A stretch of 64,000 nucleotides of DNA from Flavobacteriaceae bacterium (GCA_016780065.1 JADHML010000002.1:1-64000), one strand, 5' to 3'. Positions 29,228 through 38,577 are shown, counted from the first letter of the stretch. Notes: a model not told the origin generated them from the letters alone. Made by a program: numbers and translations.

Positions 29228-30102
29228 AAATTTTAGACGGAAAACAGACTTCTAACGACATTAAAGATGAATTGGCAGAAAAAGTTCTCCAATTAAAACA
29301 AGCAGGAAAACGTCCGCCACATTTGGCAGCCGTATTAGTAGGTAATGATGGCGCAAGCCTTACTTATGTTGGGAGCAAGGTGCGTTCTTGTGAAAAAATA
29401 GGTTTTGATTCTACCCTCATTCGTCTTGAAGAAACTATAAGTGAGGATGAACTACTTGACCAGATCGACAAACTCAACAATGATGAAACCTTAGATGGTT
29501 TTATTGTCCAATTACCCTTACCCAAACATATAGACGAAGAAAAAGTTTTGATGGCTGTTGATCCAGAGAAGGATGTAGATGGGTTTCACCCAGCCAATTT
29601 TGGTAAAATGGCTTTAGATATGGAAGCTTTTATTCCGGCAACCCCCTTTGGAATCATGGAGCTTCTACGCAGATACAAGCTAGATATTTCAGGTAAACAT
29701 GCTGTGGTAATAGGGCGCAGTCATATAGTCGGACGACCGATGAGTATTTTATTAAGTCAAAAAGGAAACCCTGGGAATGCTACCGTCACTCTTACACATA
29801 GCCGGACTCAGAATCTAGCAAAAATTACTCGCTCGGCTGATGTGGTGGTCTCAGCTCTGGGAGTCCCCAATTTCCTGAAAGCAGATATGGTTAAAGATGG
29901 CGCCATTATTATCGATGTGGGCATCACAAGAGTACCCGACGAAAACCATCCAAAAGGATATGTCATCACAGGGGACGTCGATTATGAGGCTGTTAAAGAA
30001 AAATCTAGTTATATCACTCCTGTCCCTGGAGGTGTTGGCCCAATGACTATAGCGATGCTTCTACAGAATACCTACTTGGCATACTCACGCAAACATCTAT
30101 AG
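29224..30102 (+). CDS. folD: Methylenetetrahydrofolate dehydrogenase / cyclohydrolase
   Basis: Bifunctional enzyme interconverting 5,10-methylene- and 10-formyl-tetrahydrofolate for purine and formyl-Met synthesis. It has 292 residues with the catalytic-lysine motif YVGSKVRSCEKIG (about 53-65), GFIVQLPLPKHID (about 95-107), the NADP-site GRSHIVGRPMS (about 166-176) and the C-terminal TPVPGGVGPMTIAML. It is translationally coupled to ffh and followed by queE after 2 bases. Confidence 0.97.
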   Translation: MKILDGKQTSNDIKDELAEKVLQLKQAGKRPPHLAAVLVGNDGASLTYVGSKVRSCEKIGFDSTLIRLEETISEDELLDQIDKLNNDETLDGFIVQLPLPKHIDEEKVLMAVDPEKDVDGFHPANFGKMALDMEAFIPATPFGIMELLRRYKLDISGKHAVVIGRSHIVGRPMSILLSQKGNPGNATVTLTHSRTQNLAKITRSADVVVSALGVPNFLKADMVKDGAIIIDVGITRVPDENHPKGYVITGDVDYEAVKEKSSYITPVPGGVGPMTIAMLLQNTYLAYSRKHL

Positions 30103-30104
30103 TC

Positions 30105-30722
30105 ATGAAATCGGCACTAGATCAAGGATTGGTTGTTCCGCTGATGGAAGCTTTTTACACCATTCAAGGGGAAGGTTACCACAAAGGAACAGCAGCTTAT
30201 TTTGTTCGTATTGGCGGATGTGATGTTGGGTGTCATTGGTGTGATGTGAAGGAAAGCTGGGACGCTGAAAAACATCCTCCAACATCCATAAAAACGATTG
30301 TTAGTCAAGCCAAGAAGCACTCCGATACTATTGTTGTTACTGGAGGTGAACCCTTGATGTGGGACATGAATCCATTAACAAAATCTCTCAAGGAAGTTGG
30401 TTTACAAACACATATCGAAACTTCAGGGGCTTATCCATTGACAGGACATTGGGATTGGGTGTGTTTGTCCCCCAAAAAACGTATGCTACCCCTTCCCGAA
30501 ATCTACGCCCAAGCGCATGAGCTCAAAGTAATCGTATACAATCAAAGTGACTTGGACTTCGCCGAAGAGCAAGCGGTCAAGGTAGGTGCCAAATGTAAGC
30601 TCTTCTTGCAACCCGAATGGAGTAGAAGAGATTCGGCCATGCCACTCATCGTAGACTATGTGATGAAACACCCACAGTGGAAAGTGTCTCTTCAAACCCA
30701 CAAATACCTCAACATCCCGTGA
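30105..30722 (+). CDS. queE: 7-carboxy-7-deazaguanine synthase (radical SAM)
   Basis: Ring-contracting radical SAM enzyme of queuosine/7-deazaguanine synthesis. The 205 residues have the 4Fe-4S cysteines Cys39, Cys43 and Cys46 (CDVGCHWCD), the FYTIQGEGYHKGTAAYFVRIGG entry typical of QueE, and TGGEPLMW near 82-89. Its TGA overlaps the GTG start of the next gene. Other queuosine genes (queD, queC) are not in this window. Confidence 0.92.
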   Translation: MKSALDQGLVVPLMEAFYTIQGEGYHKGTAAYFVRIGGCDVGCHWCDVKESWDAEKHPPTSIKTIVSQAKKHSDTIVVTGGEPLMWDMNPLTKSLKEVGLQTHIETSGAYPLTGHWDWVCLSPKKRMLPLPEIYAQAHELKVIVYNQSDLDFAEEQAVKVGAKCKLFLQPEWSRRDSAMPLIVDYVMKHPQWKVSLQTHKYLNIP

Positions 30723-31219
30723 GTTTGCCCTATGATCTCAATCAGCTTCGCGATAAGTATGTTGAGCAAAAACAAGCCAACTCCAAGTTTTTAAAAAACC
30801 TTAAGAAACGTCCACCTAAGGATTTGGACAAGCGCATTCATCAGATACACGACGAAGTCTTTGCCCAAACTGATTGCCTGGCGTGTGCCAACTGTTGTAA
30901 GACCACAGGTCCATTGTTTACTACAAGAGACATCAAGCGCATCAGCAAACATTTAGGTATGGGGAAAGCTGAATTTGAAGATCAATACCTTCGTATCGAT
31001 GAGGACAATGATTGGGTGCTGCAACAACTTCCTTGTCCGTTTTTGGACCCAGACAACCGCTGCGGGATCTATGACCACCGCCCGAAGGCTTGTCGAGAGT
31101 TTCCACATACCAACCGTGTTAAATTTCATCAAATCACTTCCCTTACTCAAAAAAACATCGCCATTTGTCCAGCGGCTTTTGCGGTCATAGAGCGGATGAG
31201 AAATTCACAAAGAAGCTAA
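30719..31219 (+). CDS. Cysteine-cluster protein, YkgJ / UPF0153 type
   Basis: Small protein of 166 residues with two cysteine groups: CLACANCCKTTGP (about 54-66) and LPCPFLDPDNRCGIYDHRPKACREFP (about 98-123), the family's pattern for binding a metal or Fe-S centre. The function of the family is not settled. I choose GTG 30719, which forms a GTGA overlap with the queE stop and gives MSLPYDLNQLRDKY; an earlier start would lie well inside queE. It is the last gene of the ffh-folD-queE run. Confidence 0.8.
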   Translation: MSLPYDLNQLRDKYVEQKQANSKFLKNLKKRPPKDLDKRIHQIHDEVFAQTDCLACANCCKTTGPLFTTRDIKRISKHLGMGKAEFEDQYLRIDEDNDWVLQQLPCPFLDPDNRCGIYDHRPKACREFPHTNRVKFHQITSLTQKNIAICPAAFAVIERMRNSQRS

Positions 31220-31271
31220 ACATATAGAGATTTTTAAACATTTGTATATTAGCGACTTATGTTTGATTGCT

Positions 31272-32117
31272 ATGGAAATCATCATTCATTATTTTGAAAA
31301 TATTCCTTCCATACACCGAAGTTTGATTTTGGTTGGGGGGATTGCTTTTTTTTGGGTTTTAGAAGGTGTTGTACCGCTCTACCGTGGAGCCTATGCCAAA
31401 TGGAAACACGCCATACCTAACTTCTTTTTTACCATTACGACCATCATTGTCAATTTTGGTTTGGCATTTTTGTTATTAAGCACTGCCGATTGGGTGCAAA
31501 CGAACAACTTTGGTATCATCAATCAGTTTGATATGCCTCTATGGTTGTATATATTGATTGGCGTTTTGCTACTCGATCTGATTGGGGCTTATGCTGCTCA
31601 TTGGGTTGAGCATAAAGTAAAACCTTTGTGGATGGTACATTTAGTTCATCATTCAGACCATCATGTAGATACAACGACGGCCAACAGACACCATCCTTTA
31701 GAGAGTGTGGTACGATTTGTCTTTACCCTTGTAGGTGTAGTTGTTGCTGGTGCGCCGATTGGTGTGATTATGTTGTATCAATCCCTCTCTGTTATTGCAA
31801 GTCAATTGAATCATGCAAACATCAGACTTCCTGAAAAATTGGATTTATGTTTGAGTTACATCATAGTATCTCCCAACATGCATAAAATGCATCATCATTA
31901 TGTGTTGCCCTATACAGATGCCAATTATGGGAATATTTTTTCTCTATGGGATCGCCTGTTTGGTACTTATATGTATTTGAATCCTGCCAACATTCGATAC
32001 GGTGTGGATGTGTTTCCCGACGAAAAAGAAAATGCTTCTATCAAGAGTTTGCTTCGACAACCCTTTCAACCCTACAGAAAGCCTACTACGGGTAGAGTAG
32101 ATACCGTTCCCGAATAG
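31272..32117 (+). CDS. Membrane sterol-desaturase / fatty-acid-hydroxylase superfamily protein
   Basis: Integral membrane di-iron enzyme type, 281 residues from ATG 31272 (MEIIIHYFENIPSIHRSL). Four to five hydrophobic segments surround the histidine clusters AHWVEHKVKPLW, HLVHHSDHHVDTTTANRHHP and HKMHHHY, which are the expected iron ligands. Family members hydroxylate or desaturate lipids, sterols or carotenoids. A carotenoid or lipid role is possible, but the substrate cannot be told. Its 3' end overlaps the convergent NamZ-like gene by 32 bases. An alternative TTG start 30 bases upstream is less likely. Confidence 0.85.
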   Translation: MEIIIHYFENIPSIHRSLILVGGIAFFWVLEGVVPLYRGAYAKWKHAIPNFFFTITTIIVNFGLAFLLLSTADWVQTNNFGIINQFDMPLWLYILIGVLLLDLIGAYAAHWVEHKVKPLWMVHLVHHSDHHVDTTTANRHHPLESVVRFVFTLVGVVVAGAPIGVIMLYQSLSVIASQLNHANIRLPEKLDLCLSYIIVSPNMHKMHHHYVLPYTDANYGNIFSLWDRLFGTYMYLNPANIRYGVDVFPDEKENASIKSLLRQPFQPYRKPTTGRVDTVPE

Positions 32118-33267
32118 TTAAAAAAACCTCAATATCGGTTTTCCAAGTCGCTCGAATTTCCTTCTCAGACCATCCTGATTCTATTTGTTTTTGCAGTTTA
32201 TCAGTGCCTGCATGTCGTGTAAAACCTTGGGTTTTAAAAAACTTTTCTTTGTCCGCACATTCTTTGTAGGCTTCCATTATCCATTTCAGGTTTATGGCAT
32301 TCAACGGTTGGGTGTTAGACAAATCTCTTCCATAACACACCAAGTTCACTTCTTTAGGTTTTGAGGCACCAGGCATGGGCTTGGGGGTGTAGTGATGATC
32401 AAACACATTCGAATCCAAAAAGGAAGCCCCAAATTGCTGAAATTGTTTTGATGTCCCTCGGCCTGCGTTTACATAGGTCCCTTCAAACAAACCCAAACTA
32501 GGGTAGAGGTTGACTGCTGTGGCATTGGGTAGGTTAGGTGAGGGTTTTATCGGTAATGTATAAGGAGTCTGGTGGGTGTAATTTTTCAAAGGAATGATGG
32601 TTAGATCGGCTTCCAATCCATTGTCAAGCCAACCTTCTCCATTGACCATAAGCGCATATTCACCAATGGTCATTCCATACACCAAGGGTACGGGATTCAT
32701 GCCTAAAAAACTTTTGTGTGCTTCTTCCAATAATGGACCATCTACATAGTGTCCATTCGGATTGGGTCGATCGAGTACAACGATGGGAATTCCCTCCTCT
32801 GCACAGGCTTCCATCACAAGTTGAAGTGTAGAGATGTAGGTATAGAAACGCACGCCGACATCTTGGATGTCAAAAACCACCATGTCCACATCTTCTAGGT
32901 CTTTGGTTTGAGGTTTTTTGTTTTTTCCATGAAGCGAAACAATCGGCAACCCTGTTTTTGAGTCTATACCATCATCAATATGGCTGCCAGCATCAGCGAT
33001 GCCTCGAAAACCGTGCTCAGGGGCAAAAACTTTATTGACTTGAATATGCTCACTGAGCAGGTAATCTACCAAGTGAGTCTGCTCACCGTTTTTATCTACC
33101 ACGCTGCTATGATTTCCTACAACAGCAATCGTTTTATCCTTAAACATTGGAATATACAAGTCGGTTTGATCGGCTGCTGGAACGGGTTGACCATAAAGCT
33201 TATAAGGCACTATGGTCAATAACAGGAAAAAAAAGGTATTTTTGATTATAGCATGCACAACTTTCAA
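32086..33267 (-). CDS. Exo-beta-N-acetylmuramidase, NamZ-type (DUF1343)
   Basis: NamZ enzymes cleave terminal MurNAc from peptidoglycan fragments, used in cell-wall recycling. The 393-residue product has a signal peptide (hydrophobic core FFFLLLTIVPYKLYG) and the family motifs FAPEHGFRG (about 81-89), FDIQDVGVRFYTY (about 131-143), DRPNPNGHYVDGP and GRGTSKQFQQFG. The start is uncertain: TTG 33267 or GTG 33258, both in frame, with no ATG available. Either way the 5' end overlaps the head of the divergent permease gene. Exported location is inferred from the signal peptide. Confidence 0.85.
   Translation of the reverse strand: MKVVHAIIKNTFFFLLLTIVPYKLYGQPVPAADQTDLYIPMFKDKTIAVVGNHSSVVDKNGEQTHLVDYLLSEHIQVNKVFAPEHGFRGIADAGSHIDDGIDSKTGLPIVSLHGKNKKPQTKDLEDVDMVVFDIQDVGVRFYTYISTLQLVMEACAEEGIPIVVLDRPNPNGHYVDGPLLEEAHKSFLGMNPVPLVYGMTIGEYALMVNGEGWLDNGLEADLTIIPLKNYTHQTPYTLPIKPSPNLPNATAVNLYPSLGLFEGTYVNAGRGTSKQFQQFGASFLDSNVFDHHYTPKPMPGASKPKEVNLVCYGRDLSNTQPLNAINLKWIMEAYKECADKEKFFKTQGFTRHAGTDKLQKQIESGWSEKEIRATWKTDIEVFLTIRERYLLYP
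33237..33244 (+). promoter_or_regulatory. Candidate promoter of the permease gene inside the NamZ-type coding region
   Basis: TATTTTTG is a full -7 match and ends 8 bases before the ATG at 33253. It lies in the part of the divergent gene that codes for the signal peptide. No clear -33 TTG is seen. Confidence 0.4.
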
Positions 33268-34479
33268 TTCAGTTTTTTTATAGCGCGACGTTTGATCGGC
33301 ACGAGGTCGTATAAAAATAGCGTTTCAGCTCCAATTATTAAAATCGGAATTATTGCCGTTGCTGTTGGGTTGTCCGCCATGCATATAGCTGTAGGAACAG
33401 GGTTTGGCTTACAAGAGAAAATACGTGACAAAATTACCTCCTTCGAAGGGCATGTTCGTATTTCAAATTATGAAAACAACAACTCACTCATTACCCCAAC
33501 CCCCATAGATATTAGCGCTCTTCCAGCGATAAAAAGCAATTCATGGGTACAAGCCGTAAACTTAGTATCCTATACGGCTGGCATTCTTAAAACACCCACC
33601 AATTTCAACGGGGTTGTGGTTAAAGGAATTGACTCAAATTACTTTTGGGGAGATTTTAAATCTTTTCTTGTTGAGGGTAATTTTCCTACCATAGGTGCGG
33701 AATTAAGCAACGATATTTTGATATCAAAATCCATAGCATCTCAGCTAGATCTTAAGGTGGGTGACCGCATATCGGCTTATTTTATGACTGATAGTGATTT
33801 TCCCAAGCGAAGGAGTTTTATCATTTCTGGACTCTATTTTTCGGGATTCCCAGATCTCGATGCACAAATGATTTTTGGTGATTTACGCCACATACAACGG
33901 ATCAATGGTTGGGAGCATCAACAAGTGGGGGCATTTGAGGTCACACTCTCAGATTTCGACCATATGGAGTTACGTACCGAACAACTCTATGACGCGACCC
34001 CGTCCCCTCTAGACGTTCAGCATATTAAAGAACGATATTTTGAGATTTTTAATTGGATTTCACTTTTTGATTCCAACATCGCTTTGGTGATTCTTATCAT
34101 GATTTTGGTCGGGGGTGTTAATATGATCACTGCATTGTTGGTGCTGATTTTTGAACGCACTCAAATGATAGGGCTGCTCGGAGTTATGGGTATGAAGCGT
34201 ATTCAATCTATTTTTCTTATCAATGCAGCTTACCTGATTGGTTGGGGATTATTTTGGGGTAATTTAGTTGGGTTAGGGTTGATGGGTGTTCAACAAGCAA
34301 CAAGCTTTGTTAAGCTCGACCCATCTACATACTACGTAGATGTCGTTCCGGTTCAGTTTGACCTGTTCACCATCATCACCCTCAATATGGGTACTTTTGT
34401 TATTTGCTTGTTAATGTTGTGGATCCCTTCTTACATTGTCGCTAAAATTACTCCTATTCGCGCCATTGAGCGTAGATAA
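33253..34479 (+). CDS. ABC transporter permease, FtsX / LolC-LolE type
   Basis: Membrane subunit of 408 residues with one N-terminal transmembrane helix (about 26-48), a large periplasmic MacB-type domain (about 50-265) and three C-terminal helices with the FtsX domain (about 270-405, LVGGVNMITALLVLIFERTQMIGLLGVMGMK). This matches lipoprotein-release permeases (Lol). The partner ATPase (LolD-like) is not adjacent. The start MHNFQFSFFIARRLIGTRSY fits the family. It is head-to-head with, and overlaps, the NamZ-type gene. Confidence 0.85.
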   Translation: MHNFQFSFFIARRLIGTRSYKNSVSAPIIKIGIIAVAVGLSAMHIAVGTGFGLQEKIRDKITSFEGHVRISNYENNNSLITPTPIDISALPAIKSNSWVQAVNLVSYTAGILKTPTNFNGVVVKGIDSNYFWGDFKSFLVEGNFPTIGAELSNDILISKSIASQLDLKVGDRISAYFMTDSDFPKRRSFIISGLYFSGFPDLDAQMIFGDLRHIQRINGWEHQQVGAFEVTLSDFDHMELRTEQLYDATPSPLDVQHIKERYFEIFNWISLFDSNIALVILIMILVGGVNMITALLVLIFERTQMIGLLGVMGMKRIQSIFLINAAYLIGWGLFWGNLVGLGLMGVQQATSFVKLDPSTYYVDVVPVQFDLFTIITLNMGTFVICLLMLWIPSYIVAKITPIRAIERR

Positions 34480-34527
34480 GCGTGATAATCCTAACACTTT
34501 TCTCAAAACAAAATATTAGGGAAGCCG

Positions 34528-34535
34528 TACCTTTG
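34528..34535 (+). promoter_or_regulatory. Promoter of the cysteine/cystathionine-synthase gene, predicted leaderless
   Basis: TACCTTTG is a full -7 match and ends only 4 bases before the ATG at 34540. With the usual distance from this box, transcription would begin at or next to the A of the start codon. No TTG is found at the ideal -33 distance. Confidence 0.55.
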
Positions 34536-34539
34536 CAAA

Positions 34540-35517
34540 ATGAAATACGCCAAAAATATTCTTGAAACGATAGGGAATACTCCACTGATTCGGCTCAACC
34601 GCATCACCCAAGAGATTGACTCAACGGTCCTGGCAAAGGTAGAGTACTTCAACCCTGGAAGTTCTGTAAAAGATCGTATGGCCTTAAAAATGGTCGAGGA
34701 TGCTGAGGCGGATGGTCGTCTTCAGCCTGGTGGAACCATAGTCGAAGGTACTTCTGGTAATACTGGGATGGGTCTGGCACTGGCTGCCATTGTTAAGGGA
34801 TATAAACTTATTTGTGTTTCTACTGACAAGCAATCCAAAGAAAAGTTTGATATACTGCGAGCAGTTGGAGCTGAAGTAATCGTTTGTCCAACGGATGTGG
34901 CACCTGATGACCCTCGTTCATATTATTCGACCTCTAAGCGCATTGCAGAAGAAACCCCAAATGCATGGTATGTCAACCAATACGATAATCCCTCCAACAC
35001 TCAAGCGCACTATGAGCAGACGGGCCCTGAAATTTGGGAACAAACTGAAGGGAAAATCACACATTTTGTGGTTGGTGTAGGTACAGGAGGTACCATTTCA
35101 GGCGTAGCCAAATACTTAAAAGAAAAAAACCCTGACATCAAGATTTGGGGAATAGATACATATGGTTCGGTCTTTAAGAAGTATCATGAAACAGGTGTTT
35201 TTGATGAAAATGAAATCTATCCTTACATCACAGAAGGCATTGGAGAAGACATACTTCCCGAAAACGTCAATTTCGATCTAATAGATGCCTTTGAAAAAGT
35301 TACTGATAAAGACGCAGCAATCTTTACCCGTCGATTGGCTCGTGAAGAAGGTATTTTTGCAGGAAACTCTTGCGGTGCCGCGGTCTGCGGACTTATCCAA
35401 CTCAAAAAACATTTTACAAAAGACGACGTGGTTGTGGTTCTTTTGCATGACTCTGGGAGTCGTTATGTGGGTAAAATGTACAACGATGACTGGATGAAAG
35501 AAAAAGGGTTTTTGTAA
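34540..35517 (+). CDS. PLP-dependent cysteine synthase / cystathionine beta-synthase type enzyme
   Basis: Fold type II PLP enzyme of 325 residues. Visible are the lysine motif PGSSVKDRMA (about 40-49), the substrate loop GTSGNTGMGLA (about 69-79) and the phosphate-binding GVGTGGTISGVAKYL (about 178-192). The C-terminal part (TEGIGEDILPENVNFDLIDAFEKV) resembles cystathionine beta-synthase more than CysK, but the CBS regulatory domains are absent. It could make cysteine from O-acetylserine or cystathionine from serine and homocysteine. It is a single gene with its own promoter and terminator. Confidence 0.85.
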   Translation: MKYAKNILETIGNTPLIRLNRITQEIDSTVLAKVEYFNPGSSVKDRMALKMVEDAEADGRLQPGGTIVEGTSGNTGMGLALAAIVKGYKLICVSTDKQSKEKFDILRAVGAEVIVCPTDVAPDDPRSYYSTSKRIAEETPNAWYVNQYDNPSNTQAHYEQTGPEIWEQTEGKITHFVVGVGTGGTISGVAKYLKEKNPDIKIWGIDTYGSVFKKYHETGVFDENEIYPYITEGIGEDILPENVNFDLIDAFEKVTDKDAAIFTRRLAREEGIFAGNSCGAAVCGLIQLKKHFTKDDVVVVLLHDSGSRYVGKMYNDDWMKEKGFL

Positions 35518-35529
35518 AGTTTATTTCAA

Positions 35530-35561
35530 AAAAACCCATCAACAAGCGTTGACGGGTTTTT
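35530..35561. terminator. Bidirectional terminator between the PLP enzyme and fadE-like genes
   Basis: AAAAACCCATCAAC (35530-35543), loop AAGC, GTTGACGGGTTTTT (35548-35561): a long stem with one A-C mismatch and A/T flanks on both sides. It can end both convergent transcripts. Confidence 0.85.
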
Positions 35562-35583
35562 AAACAACAACAAACATCACGTA

Positions 35584-37386
35584 CTAAAAGCAGTATTGAT
35601 TTTCAGCAGTGATACGTTCTGCTACCTGATTGCGTAGCGCAATCACATTGGGTGGGTTTACGTACTTGGTAAACCGCTTCAGACCCATAAGCAGCATTTT
35701 TTGTTCATCCCCCTCAGCCGCCGATACAATCGCTTCTTTTCCTTTGGTGTTGATTTTTTCAACAGCTTGGAAAAGGTATAGTTGCGTCATGGCTATTTGA
35801 AGTTTTTGGGATTCTTCCCCATTTCTATCCACATTCTTTTCAGTGCGTAAAAGGGCAGATTCTACCATATAGATTTCAATAAGAATATCGGCTACGGCCA
35901 AAAGAAGTTGTTGGTGCTCCTCAAGCTCATTGCCATATTTTTGAACTCCTGCACCTGCAATCATCAAAAAGACTTTTTTTAGGTTTTTGAGAATGTGTTT
36001 TTCTTCGGCAAACAGTGCAGAATAGTCAGGGGTTTCAAACGAAGGAATACCCATCAGTTCTTCACCTACAGCTGTTGCAGGGCCTATAAGGTCAAGATGG
36101 CCTTTCATAGCTTTTTTAATCAGCATTCCTACCGACAGCATACGGTTGATTTCGTTGGTTCCCTCATAAATTCGGGCAATGCGCGCATCACGCCACGCAG
36201 CTTCCATAGGCGTGTCTGCCGAATAACCCATGCCCCCAAAGATTTGGATACCTTCATCGGTGCAGTCTTGGGTGTGTTCAGAAACAATGACTTTTAAAAT
36301 AGAACATTCTATGACATATTCTTCAACTCCTTTGAGTTCGGCTTCTTGATGGTTGTTACCTGCAGCTACACGAAGAGCTATACGGTCTTCAATGTCTTTG
36401 GCTGCTCGGTAGCAAGCGGACTCATCTACATAGCAATTCATGGCCATGTTTGCCAGCTTTTGTTTGATAGCTCCAAACTGGCTGATGGGTTGTTTAAATT
36501 GTATTCTGTCATTGGCATAGCGCACAGCTTCTGTGGTGGTGCGTCGTTGGGCATCTAAACAAGCAGCTGCAAGTTTGATACGGCCTATATTGAGCGCATT
36601 CATTGCAATTTTAAATCCGTTGCCACGTTCTGAAAGCATGTTTTCTACAGGTACTTTGGTTTCGCTAAAAAACACTTGTCGGGTTGAAGATGCATGAATA
36701 CCCAGTTTGTGCTCTTCTTCCCCCATAGATATACCATTTTCAGGGTTGTTTGGAACGATAAAACCGGTAATGTTTTTATCATCTTCAATACGAGCAAAAA
36801 CAATCATTAAGTCTGCATAGCCCGCATTGGAGATCCAAATCTTTTGTCCACTGATTAGGTAATGTGTACCGTCTTCAGACAATACCGCTTTGGTCTTTCC
36901 ACTGTTGGCGTCAGAGCCTGCTCCAGGTTCGGTTAAGCAATAACATCCGATCCATTCCCCAGAAGCAAGTTTAGGTACATATTGCTTTTTTTGTGCTTCG
37001 TTGCCATACATCACAATGGGCATGATACCAATACCAGTGTGCGCACCATACGCAGTAGAAAGTGAACCCGATGCCCCAGAAAAATAATCACATACGAGCA
37101 TGGTGGACACAAATCCCATATCCATACCTCCATAAGCTTCTGGCACAGCAACACTCAGAAAACCAAGTTCACCAGCCTTTCGCATCAGTTCAAAAGTAAA
37201 ATCGTAATCTTTCTTTTCGAATCTATGTTTGTTTGGCCAAACTTCACGGTCTACAAATTCTTTCACCGCATCGCGCATCATACGTTGCTCCTCGCTGAAG
37301 TCTTCTGGGGTAAAAACATTCTCAGCTTCAGTTTCTTGTAACAAGAAAGCACCTCCGCGTGTCAGATTTTTTTCTTTAGTTTCCAT
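35584..37386 (-). CDS. fadE: Acyl-CoA dehydrogenase, FadE type
   Basis: Flavoenzyme for the first step of fatty-acid beta-oxidation. The 600 residues comprise the usual dehydrogenase core (about 25-430: CLTEPGAGSDANSGKTKA, QIFGGMGYSADTPMEAAWRD, and the catalytic Glu in RIYEGTNEINRM) plus a C-terminal helical extension of about 150 residues. The length and gene order match FadE of the B. subtilis fadNAE operon rather than short acyl-CoA dehydrogenases. It is the last gene of the MarR-fadN-fadA-fadE run, 9 bases after the thiolase gene. Confidence 0.9.
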   Translation of the reverse strand: METKEKNLTRGGAFLLQETEAENVFTPEDFSEEQRMMRDAVKEFVDREVWPNKHRFEKKDYDFTFELMRKAGELGFLSVAVPEAYGGMDMGFVSTMLVCDYFSGASGSLSTAYGAHTGIGIMPIVMYGNEAQKKQYVPKLASGEWIGCYCLTEPGAGSDANSGKTKAVLSEDGTHYLISGQKIWISNAGYADLMIVFARIEDDKNITGFIVPNNPENGISMGEEEHKLGIHASSTRQVFFSETKVPVENMLSERGNGFKIAMNALNIGRIKLAAACLDAQRRTTTEAVRYANDRIQFKQPISQFGAIKQKLANMAMNCYVDESACYRAAKDIEDRIALRVAAGNNHQEAELKGVEEYVIECSILKVIVSEHTQDCTDEGIQIFGGMGYSADTPMEAAWRDARIARIYEGTNEINRMLSVGMLIKKAMKGHLDLIGPATAVGEELMGIPSFETPDYSALFAEEKHILKNLKKVFLMIAGAGVQKYGNELEEHQQLLLAVADILIEIYMVESALLRTEKNVDRNGEESQKLQIAMTQLYLFQAVEKINTKGKEAIVSAAEGDEQKMLLMGLKRFTKYVNPPNVIALRNQVAERITAENQYCF

Positions 37387-37395
37387 AGGTTTTAA

Positions 37396-38577
37396 TTATA
37401 AGAGTTCATAAATTCCGGCAGCCCCTTGCCCTGTTCCTACACACATGGTAACCATTCCGTACTTCTGTTTTCTAACGCGCATTTCATCAAAGAGCTGTAC
37501 CGAAAGTTTGGCTCCTGTACAGCCCAATGGGTGGCCTAGCGCAATGGCTCCACCGTTTACATTAACGATTTCTGGATTGATGTCCAACTCTCGAATTACT
37601 GCCAAAGACTGAGCAGCAAAGGCTTCGTTTAGCTCTATCAACTCAATATCTTTAAGTTTAAGATTGGCCTGTTTTAATGCTTTAGGTATGGCCTTCACAG
37701 GGCCAATACCCATGAGCCTTGGCGGCACACCCGCTGTGGCGTAACTGACCAATCGAGCAATGGGTGTCAAGTTGTGTTTTTTTACCATTTCCTCATCCAT
37801 GAGCATCAATACAGCAGCTCCATCACTCATCTGTGAGGAATTTCCAGCTGTAACAGATCCTTTTTGAGCAAAAACTGGACGTAATTTAGATAACGCTTCT
37901 ATACTGGTGTCTGCTCGGGGACCTTCGTCGCGATCAACTGTATAGCTACGTTTGGCTTTTTTACCCGATTTGTCTAAATACGTTTCTTCAATTTTTATGG
38001 GTACTATCTGTTGGTCAAAACTTCCAGAAGTTTGCGCTTTGAGTGCTTTTTGATGTGATTGGTAAGAAAACACATCTTGGTCTTCACGCGATATGTTGTA
38101 TTCATTGGCCACGGCCTCTGCAGTGAGTCCCATCCCCCAATAATAGTCTTCTTTTCCTTCTGCGGCTAGTTTATAATCGGGTGAGGGTTTATAACCACCC
38201 ATCGGAATTAGGCTCATGCTTTCCGAACCCCCTGCGATGACACAACTTCCCATCCCAGATTGTATTTTGGCTGCTGCCATGGCAATGGTTTCTATTCCTG
38301 AAGCACAATACCTGTTGACGGTCACACCAGGGACCTCATCACTTTTGAGCCCCATTAGGGATATCAAACGTGCCATGTTGAGCCCTTGTTCGGCTTCTGG
38401 CATGGCGTTGCCGATGATGACATCATCAATAAGGGCTGGATCCATTTCTGGAAGGGTTGTCATAAGGTGTTCAATGGTCTCTGCGGCAAGTTCGTCCGGA
38501 CGTTTAAACCTAAACAGCCCTCTGGGTGCTTTTCCCACAGCGGTTCTAAATCCACGTACGATATAAGCTGTTTTCAT
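37396..38577 (-). CDS. fadA: Acetyl-CoA acyltransferase (3-ketoacyl-CoA thiolase)
   Basis: Last step of beta-oxidation: thiolytic cleavage of 3-ketoacyl-CoA. I start it at ATG 38577 ([16 protein letters not shown]), giving 393 residues; a TTG two codons earlier is unlikely. The nucleophile is Cys91 in [14 protein letters not shown]. The other catalytic residues are the His in [17 protein letters not shown] and the Cys in [13 protein letters not shown]. It sits between the fadN-like and fadE-like genes with gaps of 2 and 9 bases. Confidence 0.95.
   Translation of the reverse strand: MKTAYIVRGFRTAVGKAPRGLFRFKRPDELAAETIEHLMTTLPEMDPALIDDVIIGNAMPEAEQGLNMARLISLMGLKSDEVPGVTVNRYCASGIETIAMAAAKIQSGMGSCVIAGGSESMSLIPMGGYKPSPDYKLAAEGKEDYYWGMGLTAEAVANEYNISREDQDVFSYQSHQKALKAQTSGSFDQQIVPIKIEETYLDKSGKKAKRSYTVDRDEGPRADTSIEALSKLRPVFAQKGSVTAGNSSQMSDGAAVLMLMDEEMVKKHNLTPIARLVSYATAGVPPRLMGIGPVKAIPKALKQANLKLKDIELIELNEAFAAQSLAVIRELDINPEIVNVNGGAIALGHPLGCTGAKLSVQLFDEMRVRKQKYGMVTMCVGTGQGAAGIYELL

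Noticed and set aside
33251-33256. GCATGC palindrome at the overlapping gene heads
   Set aside because: Six-base palindromes occur by chance; no extended symmetry on either side.
38216-38566. Open frame of 116 codons on the plus strand in the thiolase gene
   Set aside because: Shadow of fadA, rich in residues expected from reverse translation of thiolase codons.
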